The notes beneath the pieces are model-generated. The model did no database searches. It was not told the DNA's origin and saw only the letters and a list, made by a program, of their open reading frames with translations. The position numbers and the translations under genes were made by a program. DNA of 5,721 bases from Nitrosopumilaceae archaeon (GTDB lineage: Archaea > Thermoproteota > Nitrososphaeria > Nitrososphaerales > Nitrosopumilaceae), in NCBI GenBank assembly GCA_007571225.1, contig RKRU01000075.1:1-5721 (forward strand). The letters run 5' to 3'. Shown here piece by piece: positions 1 through 4,734 of this stretch; positions within the stretch are counted from its first letter, which is position 1; the number at the start of each line of letters is the position of its first letter.

Positions 1-15
1 TGTAATCATAACAGT

Positions 16-558
16 TCATACAGCCACCGTATCATCATGTCGTGTCCCGTCCATTAACTCTAGCAGTTTCTTTGTCTTATTTCTAACTTCATCTGTGATC
101 CGTGTTACCACCAGTCCTTTGCCTGGCTGTCCGTACAGTACAACAGAATCATCTGGCGCATATACGCATGCGGGCAGTACCAACAGGTCCTCCTCACCAT
201 TTACGCGTATCCATACGGGCCCATCAATCGAGAACGCCCTGCGTACTGCCCCAATGCTGGACTGTGTAATTTCGGCAGGTGGATTGTCCACATCAATTGT
301 GGTTATCGGCCTCTGTCCTTGCGCTGCTACATTATGGATATCAGGATGCCGGCGGATCTCCCTCCTCTCCTTGCCGTCAGTTATCATCAAGGACGGCTGC
401 ATGCCAAACTCAAGCATCCTCTCAGTTGTCCTGTCTCCCACGGTTATCACTCGGGATCCATCTGGAATCTCCTGAATAACCCTCTCTCTGTTCGCACCAG
501 ATAACAGTATTCCCAGTGGAGCCTTTAGTTTGTCGCGCTGCGATTCTGGCAGCTTCAT
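16..558 (-). CDS. GTP-dependent dephospho-CoA kinase (DUF359 family)
   Basis: Archaeal DUF359 proteins phosphorylate dephospho-CoA to CoA using GTP, the last step of coenzyme A synthesis, in the cytoplasm. The 180-residue product has the family length and landmarks: a GDRTTERMLEFG stretch near 41-52, ITDGKERRE at 59-67, NPPAEIT at 92-98, the acidic VNGEEDLLVLPA segment at 119-130, and LYGQPGKGLVVTRIT at 141-155. The glycine-rich turn and the acidic loop are typical of the family; which acidic residues are catalytic here is not tested. The ATG at 558 overlaps the TGA of the upstream mrp-like gene by 4 bp, so the two are probably co-translated. In many archaea this gene sits next to spt4 and ribosomal protein genes S24e/S27ae; here it is separated from spt4 by about 5 kb and lies on the opposite strand. 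Family assignment is firm; substrate is inferred from characterised relatives. Confidence 0.9.
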   Translation of the reverse strand: MKLPESQRDKLKAPLGILLSGANRERVIQEIPDGSRVITVGDRTTERMLEFGMQPSLMITDGKERREIRRHPDIHNVAAQGQRPITTIDVDNPPAEITQSSIGAVRRAFSIDGPVWIRVNGEEDLLVLPACVYAPDDSVVLYGQPGKGLVVTRITDEVRNKTKKLLELMDGTRHDDTVAV

Positions 559-1751
559 TGCATCCGGCCGTCTTGCGGTGCGTCTACAGTGGCAGATATG
601 GTAGATGTCATTACCTGTCCAATACTAGAACCTGGGTCATCCCTCGCGCTGCCGTCTGGACCATCTTGTACCTGTTCCTCTGTAGCACTTGCCTCCTGCT
701 GTAGGCGTGCTGCCAGTATGCTGCATTGTGCCGCTATGTTCCTTGCAGCGCTCTTGAATGCGACTGCGCTTGGAGACTCTGGGCTTGCAATCATTATAGG
801 CCTACCCAGATCTGAGCCGGACATTATTCCAGAATTTAGTGGAATCTCTCCAAGAAATGGCATGTTAAACTGCTCGCTGATCTTTTTGGCGCCGCCATCT
901 CCAAATATGTAGTGCTTGTCGCTGCACGTAGGACACGCAAAGTGACTCATGTTCTCGACTACACCTAGTATGGGTACGTTGAGTTTCTCAAACATGCCTA
1001 TGGCCTTTACGGCAACATTGCTTGCAACATCCTGGGGCGTGGTGATCACAAGTATGCCGGTGATCGGGATGGTCTGTGCAAGCGTCAGCGGAATGTCACC
1101 CGTTCCCGGAGGCAGGTCTACAATAAGATAATCTAGATTGGACCAGTTAGTATCTACTAGAAACTGGCGCAGTATTCCAGATATTATGGGTCCCCTGTAT
1201 ATGGCAGCTTGGTGTGACTGTTCTGCAAAGAAACCAAACGAGACCACCTTCAGCCCGTTGGAGTCCGCAGGCTGCAGCTTGTTGTCCTCCACTTCCATGT
1301 AGCCATCCTTCATTCCGAGCATCAACGGAATGCTAGGACCGTATATGTCCGCATCAAGCAGGCCCACTTTGGCTCCCGTCTGTGACAGCGCAAGTGCCAA
1401 GTTGAGTGATACAGTGGACTTGCCCACACCGCCTTTGCCGCTGGCAACACCTATTATGTTCTTGACTGTGACCATGCCGGTATCTTCATCAAGTGAGCGG
1501 CCCTCCATTACCTTGGCAGTTACGTTCATGTCAAAATTCTTCAAATCTCCGATCTCTCCTATGGCGCGCCTTACGTCGTCTTCGATCTCAACATTGAACG
1601 GGCATGCAGGCGTAGTGAGCTCTAGAGTAAACTTGAGGTTATCGCTGTCCAGTTCCAGATCCTTTATCATTCCCATCGAGACTATGTCCTTCTTCAGATC
1701 TGGATCAATTACCGTACTGAGTTTGTCAATCACTTGGTCTATAGTTACCAT
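555..1751 (-). CDS. Mrp/NBP35-family iron-sulfur cluster carrier P-loop ATPase
   Basis: A 398-residue Mrp/ApbC/NBP35-type ATPase, a family that binds and transfers Fe-S clusters in the cytoplasm, usually as a dimer. Residues 1-85 form a MIP18/DUF59-like domain with the TTPACP motif (47-52, Cys50). The ATPase follows: deviant Walker A SGKGGVGKST (104-113, with both lysines), the DADIYGPSIP switch (133-142), and the LIVDLPPGTGD Walker B region (209-219). CPTC at 273-276 is the expected cluster-binding pair. From about 345 to the end the protein becomes low-complexity, rich in Ser, Asp, Gln and Gly, a disordered tail longer than many relatives have. The ATG at 1751 is supported by a TATA element about 28 bp upstream, implying a leaderless or nearly leaderless mRNA. 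It is the first gene of a pair with the dephospho-CoA kinase gene (4-bp overlap). Confidence 0.93.
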   Translation of the reverse strand: MVTIDQVIDKLSTVIDPDLKKDIVSMGMIKDLELDSDNLKFTLELTTPACPFNVEIEDDVRRAIGEIGDLKNFDMNVTAKVMEGRSLDEDTGMVTVKNIIGVASGKGGVGKSTVSLNLALALSQTGAKVGLLDADIYGPSIPLMLGMKDGYMEVEDNKLQPADSNGLKVVSFGFFAEQSHQAAIYRGPIISGILRQFLVDTNWSNLDYLIVDLPPGTGDIPLTLAQTIPITGILVITTPQDVASNVAVKAIGMFEKLNVPILGVVENMSHFACPTCSDKHYIFGDGGAKKISEQFNMPFLGEIPLNSGIMSGSDLGRPIMIASPESPSAVAFKSAARNIAAQCSILAARLQQEASATEEQVQDGPDGSARDDPGSSIGQVMTSTISATVDAPQDGRMQ

Positions 1752-1773
1752 TGTGATTCTCGACCCTTGTTTT

Positions 1774-1785
1774 CTATATTTAAAG
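1774..1785 (-). promoter_or_regulatory. TATA box for the mrp-dephospho-CoA kinase operon
   Basis: Read on the minus strand this is CTTTAAATATAG, centred about 28 bp before the ATG at 1751. That spacing puts the transcript start almost on the start codon, the usual arrangement of leaderless archaeal genes. Confidence 0.6.
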
Positions 1786-1811
1786 ATAAATGATTTCCTT
1801 TGTATCAGTAG

Positions 1812-1828
1812 TTGAAAACGTGTTTCAA
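1812..1828. promoter_or_regulatory. Dyad TTGAAA-N5-TTTCAA upstream of the mrp promoter
   Basis: Perfect 6-bp inverted arms with a 5-bp centre (ACGTG), about 30 bp upstream of the TATA box of the mrp operon. It could be an operator or activator site. Nothing else supports this, and short dyads also arise by chance. Confidence 0.25.
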
Positions 1829-1852
1829 TGACAAGACCGCCTAATCATACGG

Positions 1853-1874
1853 TGATCCAGGCCCACTGGGATCA
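1853..1874. other. Hairpin in the gap between the mrp promoter and the IS remnant
   Basis: TGATCCAG (1853-1860) pairs with CTGGGATCA (1866-1874) across a 5-base loop, leaving one bulged base. It lies in a stretch of about 260 bp (1752-2013) in which I see no convincing gene. It may be near an old element boundary, but no terminal repeat could be matched on the other side of the transposase. Confidence 0.3.
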
Positions 1875-2013
1875 AACAAAAATCGCTCTTATGTTGAAAA
1901 TTGTGGGGGGTTTGAACCATGCAGAAAATTGCGACAGATCAATAAGGGCGGATCCCTCGTACCCACATGAACACAAAAATTGGAGCAACTCGCAGCAGTT
2001 GGAAAAAACCAGG

Positions 2014-3012
2014 ATGGAAAGATTGGACTGTCTCCAATACTGGTTCTGGTCGGCATCTTTTCTAATGTGCGATTTGTCGCCGAACTGTTTGTAGTCGTGC
2101 GCTGGGCTCGCCACGGCGTCCATTGCCCCAACTGACGGGGAAAACGTAATTGAACACGGCTCTATGCAAAGTACTTGCATCGTTACAAGTGCCTAGACGA
2201 TAAGCATACATTTAATGACAAAACCAGCACCTTACTGCACTCTAGGCACATCCAAATTGGGAACCAGATGGTGGTAATATGGGCGTTCACGTCTGCGTCA
2301 CCCATCGGCCTCTCAATCAATACCGTTATGACATGACTGGGATGTACATACAGCCACACATACACGATGATACGTCCCATTATGGAAAAACTGCGCCAGC
2401 TTCCAGAAGGTATACTGTCTGGAACAGCAAAAGTGGACGAGGGCTACGTCCCGGCCACCTCAAAGGGGATGCCCCTAGAAACCAACGGCGAAGAGTGCAC
2501 TTATGCAAGCCGACGAAAGATGAAACGCGGGCCTGGACGCGGCAAATTTGAAAAGGATACACCAATGCTCATACTATACCACGAGAGGAAGGACTCATGC
2601 AAGACCGACCTGACCCATTTGAGGTGCCACGTGATGATAAAAGTATTACAGATCGTGTGGAGGAAAAGTTCGAAAAGAGATTCACTACATATACAAACGA
2701 ATTCAGGGCATACTCAACTCTGGAAGAGAGAGAATTTGACCACCACACCGTAAACCGCAGTAAGAACGACTATGCACATGGAGAGGGCAACTGCATCCAA
2801 ACAACACTGAGTGCAGGGTAGAACTGCTAAAGTTCTGGTTGAAGAAACATCGTGGGGTCAGCAAGTAGCACTTTGAACTGTATGTCAAAGCATTTCAGTT
2901 TGTACACAACCATCGTCACTACGACATGGGCGACAAGTACATCGTAACGCTGGCAGCCGTACTGGACCAGTATGACATACTGCAGGCCAACAGTGAGGAA
3001 ATGGACATCTAG
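2014..3012 (+). pseudogene. Decayed IS1595-family (ISXO2-like) transposase
   Basis: Pieces of one transposase follow each other in the correct order over three frames. About 2055-2132 gives FSNVRFVAELFV then RWARHGVHCPN, the start of the N-terminal zinc ribbon; the next codon, expected to be Cys, is TGA. A short frame change gives NVIEHGSMQ (2143-2169), then HRYKCLDDKHTFNDKT and MVVIWAFTSASPIGLS, with TGA at 2334. From 2367 come ILSGTAKVDEGYV (first catalytic Asp) and GPGRGKFEKDTPML. After a shift near 2595 comes TTYTNEFRAYSTLEE, where Asn stands at the usual second catalytic Asp, then DHHTVNRSKNDYAHGE. After a third shift near 2795 comes NNTECRVELLKFWLKKHRGVSK, a TAG at 2866, and HFELYVKAFQFVHNHR to the TAG at 3010. 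The start is uncertain (ATG at 2014 is in another frame). The gene cannot give an active enzyme. Confidence 0.85.
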
Positions 3013-3051
3013 TCTGTCACGCCCTGATCCTTTTTCATCCATATTTTATGT
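3013..3051. repeat. Imperfect direct repeat, copy A, directly after the transposase remnant
   Basis: Begins immediately after the terminal TAG. TCTGTCAC, a short variable spacer, ATCC, a T-run plus CAT, then CATATTTTATGT. Copy B at 3089-3124 shows the same order with small indels. The T-runs could also act as archaeal terminators for plus-strand transcripts. Confidence 0.5.
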
Positions 3052-3088
3052 AGGCCCAGTTTCGGGGTAGAATGGACGGCGGTAATCT

Positions 3089-3124
3089 TCTGTCACACAT
3101 ATCCTTTTCATACATATTTCATGT
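3089..3124. repeat. Imperfect direct repeat, copy B
   Basis: TCTGTCAC, ATCC, TTTTCAT and CATATTTCATGT appear in the same order as in copy A (3013-3051), 76 bp downstream. This may be a duplicated end of the old insertion sequence or a local tandem duplication. Confidence 0.5.
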
Positions 3125-3234
3125 CTGTTACAAGTCTGGATAGCGGCAAGTTCCATATCAAAGACAATGGAATCTTAAGTCTGCTGGAATGCGCGATTTG
3201 GAGAGAAGATACTCATCCACAAAATTCAACATAA
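3121..3234 (+). CDS. Possible 37-codon small ORF, unrecognised
   Basis: An ATG at 3121 opens 37 codons to a TAA at 3232, with a fairly protein-like composition (pieces such as LDSGKFHIKDNG and LLECAIWRED). No ribosome site is evident, the only upstream AT-rich element is weak, and the start lies in repeat copy B. It is the only candidate in the gap 3013-3304, which otherwise shows only the direct repeats. It could be a remnant of a longer gene or chance. I do not recognise it. Confidence 0.15.
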   Translation: MSVTSLDSGKFHIKDNGILSLLECAIWREDTHPQNST

Positions 3235-3304
3235 GAGCGGCGAAAATAATTGTTGTTGTCTGCAGGCGTGTGCAGTACAGAAATTATCATCCATCATTGC
3301 ACCA

Positions 3305-3910
3305 TTATACAGCTCCATAACCGGGAAGTGTTTCCATAAATTGAACAATGTGAGTAATGGTTCTCTTGTGCTCAGAATGATGATCCAAAACAAACCAGTC
3401 ATCAAGTATGCGCATAGCCTGACTCTCTTCGAGCTTTGCTAAATCGGCTATGGGCAAACAGACATATTCCATTAACTTTTCCTTTAGTGATTCCATATCC
3501 GTCGCAGTGCGCTGTTCTAACCAGACTGCGATTCTGTTAATCACTGTATCAATTTCGTTCTCTGTACGTCCATCCTCACAAGCCACACCCACAAGAAACT
3601 TTATCGTGTCTAGTGGGAGTACCAAATAAAAGCCGTTGAGATGTAAAAAGGAGAATGTGGTGAGTATTGCAGTACGTTTGTTGCCATCTGGGAATGGATG
3701 CATACGTATTATACTTTCCAGATAACAAGCCGCCTTTTTATAAATAGTATCATATTTTGTCTGTCCATACAAAATCATTTGGGGTTTGGATGTTATGGCC
3801 TCAATCTTACCTTCATCGATCTTTCCTTTTATTACGTTGTGTGGAAACCGCATCTGGACAATTTTGTGTAGTTCTAAGAGACCTTGCTTCGTTATATGCT
3901 TCTGCATCAT
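3305..3910 (-). CDS. Fic/Doc-family protein (death-on-curing-like toxin candidate)
   Basis: The 201-residue product carries the Fic core: HPFPDGNKRT at 71-80, with His71 the expected catalytic base, preceded by YDTIYKKAACYLESIIRM (53-70), the helix typical of Doc-type proteins. Fic enzymes transfer AMP or other phosphate-containing groups to protein hydroxyls. The GNKR form, with Lys where AMP-transferases have Gly, resembles phage P1 Doc, a kinase of elongation factor Tu; kinase activity here is inference. The protein is longer than Doc (about 126 residues): residues 125-201 form a charged, probably helical extension I do not recognise. Translation probably starts at the ATG at 3910 or the next codon (ATGATG), overlapping the stop of a 37-codon ORF by 4 bp, as antitoxin-toxin pairs often do. 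The frame is intact beside much decay, suggesting maintained function. No [S/T]xxxE[G/N] inhibitory motif was seen in either product. Confidence 0.85.
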   Translation of the reverse strand: MMQKHITKQGLLELHKIVQMRFPHNVIKGKIDEGKIEAITSKPQMILYGQTKYDTIYKKAACYLESIIRMHPFPDGNKRTAILTTFSFLHLNGFYLVLPLDTIKFLVGVACEDGRTENEIDTVINRIAVWLEQRTATDMESLKEKLMEYVCLPIADLAKLEESQAMRILDDWFVLDHHSEHKRTITHIVQFMETLPGYGAV

Positions 3911-4020
3911 ATTTCTGATAATCGCTGGAAGATCAGCCTGTAGTCCTTTATCGTTTTTTCCGCGATCTCTTTCAATTTTTTTATGTCCTCATCTTCATTT
4001 TCATTATTTTCTTGGTTCAT
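3907..4020 (-). CDS. 37-residue small protein coupled to the Fic/Doc gene; candidate antitoxin or inhibitor
   Basis: ATG at 4020 to TGA at 3907-3909, overlapping the Fic/Doc start (ATGA). The N-terminal third is very acidic and Asn-rich (NQENNENEDED, residues 2-12); residues 13-36 look like one amphipathic charged helix ending IFQRLSEI. A TATA-like element about 28 bp upstream would give a leaderless transcript, and the ATG also overlaps the TAA of the preceding interrupted frame (TAATG). Position and tight overlap suggest a partner of the Fic/Doc protein. It is much shorter than Phd-type antitoxins (about 70-80 residues) and shows no DNA-binding fold, so it might act only as a binding helix, be a remnant of a longer antitoxin, or be a translational coupler. 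Function is inferred from context only. Confidence 0.55.
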   Translation of the reverse strand: MNQENNENEDEDIKKLKEIAEKTIKDYRLIFQRLSEI

Positions 4021-4041
4021 TATTCTTGGATGTGGATTCTT

Positions 4042-4056
4042 GTAATTAAAATTAAT
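4042..4056 (-). promoter_or_regulatory. TATA-like element upstream of the 37-codon ORF and Fic/Doc gene
   Basis: On the minus strand the stretch reads ATTAATTTTAATTA, centred about 28 bp before the ATG at 4020. It would allow expression of the small ORF and the Fic/Doc gene even though the gene upstream is interrupted. It lies inside the 3' end of that upstream frame, so the AT-richness may be partly coding. Confidence 0.4.
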
Positions 4057-4106
4057 GGAATATCCTGTATGACTTCACTTGCCCCGCATTTACAAAAAGT
4101 CCATGC

Positions 4107-4114
4107 AGGGTCTG
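4107..4114. repeat. 8-bp direct repeat AGGGTCTG, left side of miniature element copy 1
   Basis: Matches 4197-4204 exactly; the pair brackets the 80-bp element and is interpreted as its target-site duplication. Confidence 0.6.
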
Positions 4115-4116
4115 GA

Positions 4117-4196
4117 TAACCGTTTACGTCCCCCACGCCTAAATGACCGACTCGGCACAAATTTGGCAAATTGTTTACGCTGGGCGTAAGCAGTTA
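4117..4196 (+). mobile_element. 80-bp miniature inverted-repeat element (MITE-like), copy 1
   Basis: This 80-bp unit is repeated in inverted orientation at 4440-4519 with only 3 differences (4180, 4184, 4190). Its ends are inverted repeats: TAACCGTTTACGTCC at 4117 and, read from the other end, TAACTGCTTACGCCC (12 of 15 match). It is flanked by the 8-bp direct repeat AGGGTCTG at 4107-4114 and 4197-4204, with 2 extra bases (4115-4116) on the left. This is the pattern of a non-autonomous element with an 8-bp target duplication. It encodes nothing of its own beyond a 20-codon open frame from the ATG at 4143 that leaves the element before stopping. Confidence 0.75.
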
Positions 4197-4493
4197 AGGG
4201 TCTGATTCATGACATGACACTGTCTTCCCGCTGGGGCCGGATTCGTTCATTTCTTTTGACTCGCCATACAGCCACTTCAGATCCTCGTATAACTCCTGCC
4301 ACTGCTTCCGGGGCGCATCCGATACACTCTTGTCGTATTTTTCTGACAGGTGTCGGGGCCCGTATATCTCGTGCGCCCAACATATCTGCTTTTTTCCGTT
4401 ATCGTTGAACCTACTGCAAGGCAGGGCCGTGCAAGGCAGTAACTGTTTACGTCCAACGTAAACAATTTGCCAAATTTGTGCCGAGTCGGTCAT
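4194..4493 (-). CDS. Chimeric 99-codon ORF starting in one miniature element and ending in the other
   Basis: This is the largest frame still readable in the interrupted gene. Its ATG at 4493 and first 18 codons (MTDSAQIWQIVYVGRKQL) come from the element at 4440-4519; residues 19-98 come from the host gene; its TAA (4194-4196) is the outer end of the other element. The element therefore supplies a start in frame with the host sequence, which could rescue expression of the middle of the gene. No ribosome site or TATA element is clear at the new start, so it may be silent. Treat it as an alternative reading of the same locus, not a separate gene. Confidence 0.3.
   Translation of the reverse strand: MTDSAQIWQIVYVGRKQLLPCTALPCSRFNDNGKKQICWAHEIYGPRHLSEKYDKSVSDAPRKQWQELYEDLKWLYGESKEMNESGPSGKTVSCHESDP
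4197..4204. repeat. 8-bp direct repeat AGGGTCTG, right side of miniature element copy 1
   Basis: Directly abuts the element end at 4196. Identical to 4107-4114. Confidence 0.6.
4432..4439. repeat. 8-bp direct repeat CAAGGCAG, left side of miniature element copy 2
   Basis: Directly abuts the element end at 4440 and matches 4521-4528 exactly. It lies in a 15-bp tandem repeat, so part of the match predates insertion. Confidence 0.5.
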
Positions 4494-4519
4494 TTAGGCG
4501 TGGGGGACGTAAACGGTTA
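4440..4519 (-). mobile_element. 80-bp miniature inverted-repeat element (MITE-like), copy 2
   Basis: Inverted copy of 4117-4196. Terminal repeats are clearer here: TAACTGTTTACGTCC at 4440-4454 matches the reversed other end TAACCGTTTACGTCC at 14 of 15 positions. It is flanked by the 8-bp direct repeat CAAGGCAG at 4432-4439 and 4521-4528, with one extra base (4520) on the right. Because the two copies have different flanking 8-mers, they look like separate insertions, not the ends of one transposon. The target was a 15-bp tandem repeat, which explains why a longer 22-bp match surrounds this copy. Confidence 0.75.
4444..4464. other. Perfect hairpin inside miniature element copy 2
   Basis: TGTTTACGT, loop CCA, then ACGTAAACA: a 9-bp perfect stem overlapping the terminal repeat. 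The equivalent in copy 1 is 4172-4192, with loop TGG and one T-G wobble. All three differences between the copies fall in this stem, and each keeps the stem pairable. Confidence 0.65.
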
Positions 4520-4520
4520 C

Positions 4521-4528
4521 CAAGGCAG
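4521..4528. repeat. 8-bp direct repeat CAAGGCAG, right side of miniature element copy 2
   Basis: Identical to 4432-4439, separated from the element by one base (C at 4520). Confidence 0.5.
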
Positions 4529-4634
4529 GGCCGTGCAAGGCACATCCCACAGATGCATGTATGGGAAACTGTCGGTGATCCATTGATTGAGGCCGCTAGT
4601 GGCCGTACAAGGCACAGTCCACAGATGCATGTAT
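4529..4634. repeat. Two 34-bp direct repeats, 72 bp apart
   Basis: Positions 4529-4562 and 4601-4634 match at 31 of 34 bases. The spacing is exactly 24 codons, and both copies encode MHLW-V-PCTA in the same minus-strand frame. The similarity extends beyond the 34 bp (GACAGT on the minus strand in both) with a single 3-base indel, consistent with a repeat inside a coding region. Confidence 0.65.
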
Positions 4635-4663
4635 AGACTGTCTTTTCAGAAACGGTGCACGGG

Positions 4664-4675
4664 TTTATTATATAA
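4664..4675 (-). promoter_or_regulatory. TATA element of the divergent promoter region
   Basis: TTTATTATATAA lies about 35-40 bp upstream of the minus-strand ATG at 4630, giving a short leader if used leftwards. Being nearly symmetric, it could also serve rpo7 to the right with a leader of about 35 bases. The element-interrupted operon and rpo7 therefore probably share this roughly 100-bp promoter region. Confidence 0.45.
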
Positions 4676-4680
4676 TCATA

Positions 4681-4696
4681 AATTGGGCATGCAATT
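4681..4696. promoter_or_regulatory. Dyad between the two divergent TATA boxes
   Basis: AATTG and CAATT flank a GGCATG centre, 16 bp in all, midway between the TATA elements at 4664-4675 and 4704-4714. It is a possible regulator site for one or both directions, resting only on its symmetry and position. Confidence 0.2.
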
Positions 4697-4703
4697 CCAA
4701 AGA

Positions 4704-4714
4704 TTCATAAATTA
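4704..4714 (+). promoter_or_regulatory. TATA box for rpo7-spt4
   Basis: TTCATAAATTA is centred about 26 bp before the TTG at 4735, placing the transcript start on the start codon. This matches the leaderless layout of the mrp operon. Confidence 0.5.
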
Positions 4715-4734
4715 ACTGCCTAGACTGAAGTTGA

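Larger units (their letters stand above)
4417..4542. repeat. 15-bp tandem repeat split by miniature element copy 2
   Basis: The 22-bp sequences at 4417-4438 and 4521-4542 are identical. Joined after removal of the element and one 8-bp repeat, they form two and a half units of CAAGGCAGGGCCGTG. In the minus-strand frame each unit is five codons encoding a PCTAL repeat. Confidence 0.65.
4020..4630 (-). pseudogene. Unknown ~143-residue gene interrupted by two miniature elements
   Basis: With the two 80-bp elements and one copy of each flanking 8-bp repeat removed on paper, a single frame runs from the ATG at 4630 to the TAA at 4020-4022, about 143 codons. In order: an N-terminal part with a repeated block (MHLWTVPCTA and MHLWDVPCTA) and a short PCTAL repeat; a middle of typical globular or helical composition (KKQICWAHEIYGPRHLSEKY and WQELYEDLKWLYGESKEMNE); and, past the second element, AWTFCKCGASEVIQDIPLIL ending TRIHIQE. 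Its TAA shares one base with the ATG of the 37-codon ORF, pointing to one operon with the Fic/Doc gene. As it stands the 5' piece (4517-4630, 37 codons) stops at TAA on entering the first element. I do not recognise the protein; Cys pairs such as CKC may bind metal, but that is a guess. The in-frame joins could be partly chance, since the 5' repeats are multiples of three. Confidence 0.5.

Noticed and set aside
95..475. 126-codon plus-strand ORF
   Set aside because: It is antisense to the dephospho-CoA kinase gene and has no recognisable features.
1330..1815. 161-codon plus-strand ORF
   Set aside because: It is antisense to the well-supported mrp gene and extends through its promoter, with a Ser/Leu/Pro-rich composition typical of a shadow frame.
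1905..1920. tRNA T-arm-like sequence GGTTCAAACCC on the minus strand
   Set aside because: The bases flanking the loop do not form the 5-bp T stem, and no acceptor or anticodon stem can be placed around it.
1828..2094. 88-codon plus-strand ORF
   Set aside because: Its second half overlaps the N-terminal zinc-ribbon region of the transposase remnant in a different frame, and its first half has no recognisable features.
1859..3058. AGGCCCA at 1859-1865 and 3052-3058 as a target duplication of the IS1595 remnant
   Set aside because: Only 7 bases match and the sequences just inside are not inverted repeats of each other, so chance is as likely.
3150..3176. Inverted repeat TTCCAT ... ATGGAA as a terminator for a neighbouring gene
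   Set aside because: The stem is only 6 bp with a 10-base loop, has no T-run, and is not next to a gene end.
4117..4519. One 403-bp transposon with 80-bp terminal inverted repeats
   Set aside because: The sequences just outside the two ends (4107-4114 and 4521-4528) do not match each other, while each 80-bp copy has its own matching 8-mers on both sides. Two separate insertions fit better.
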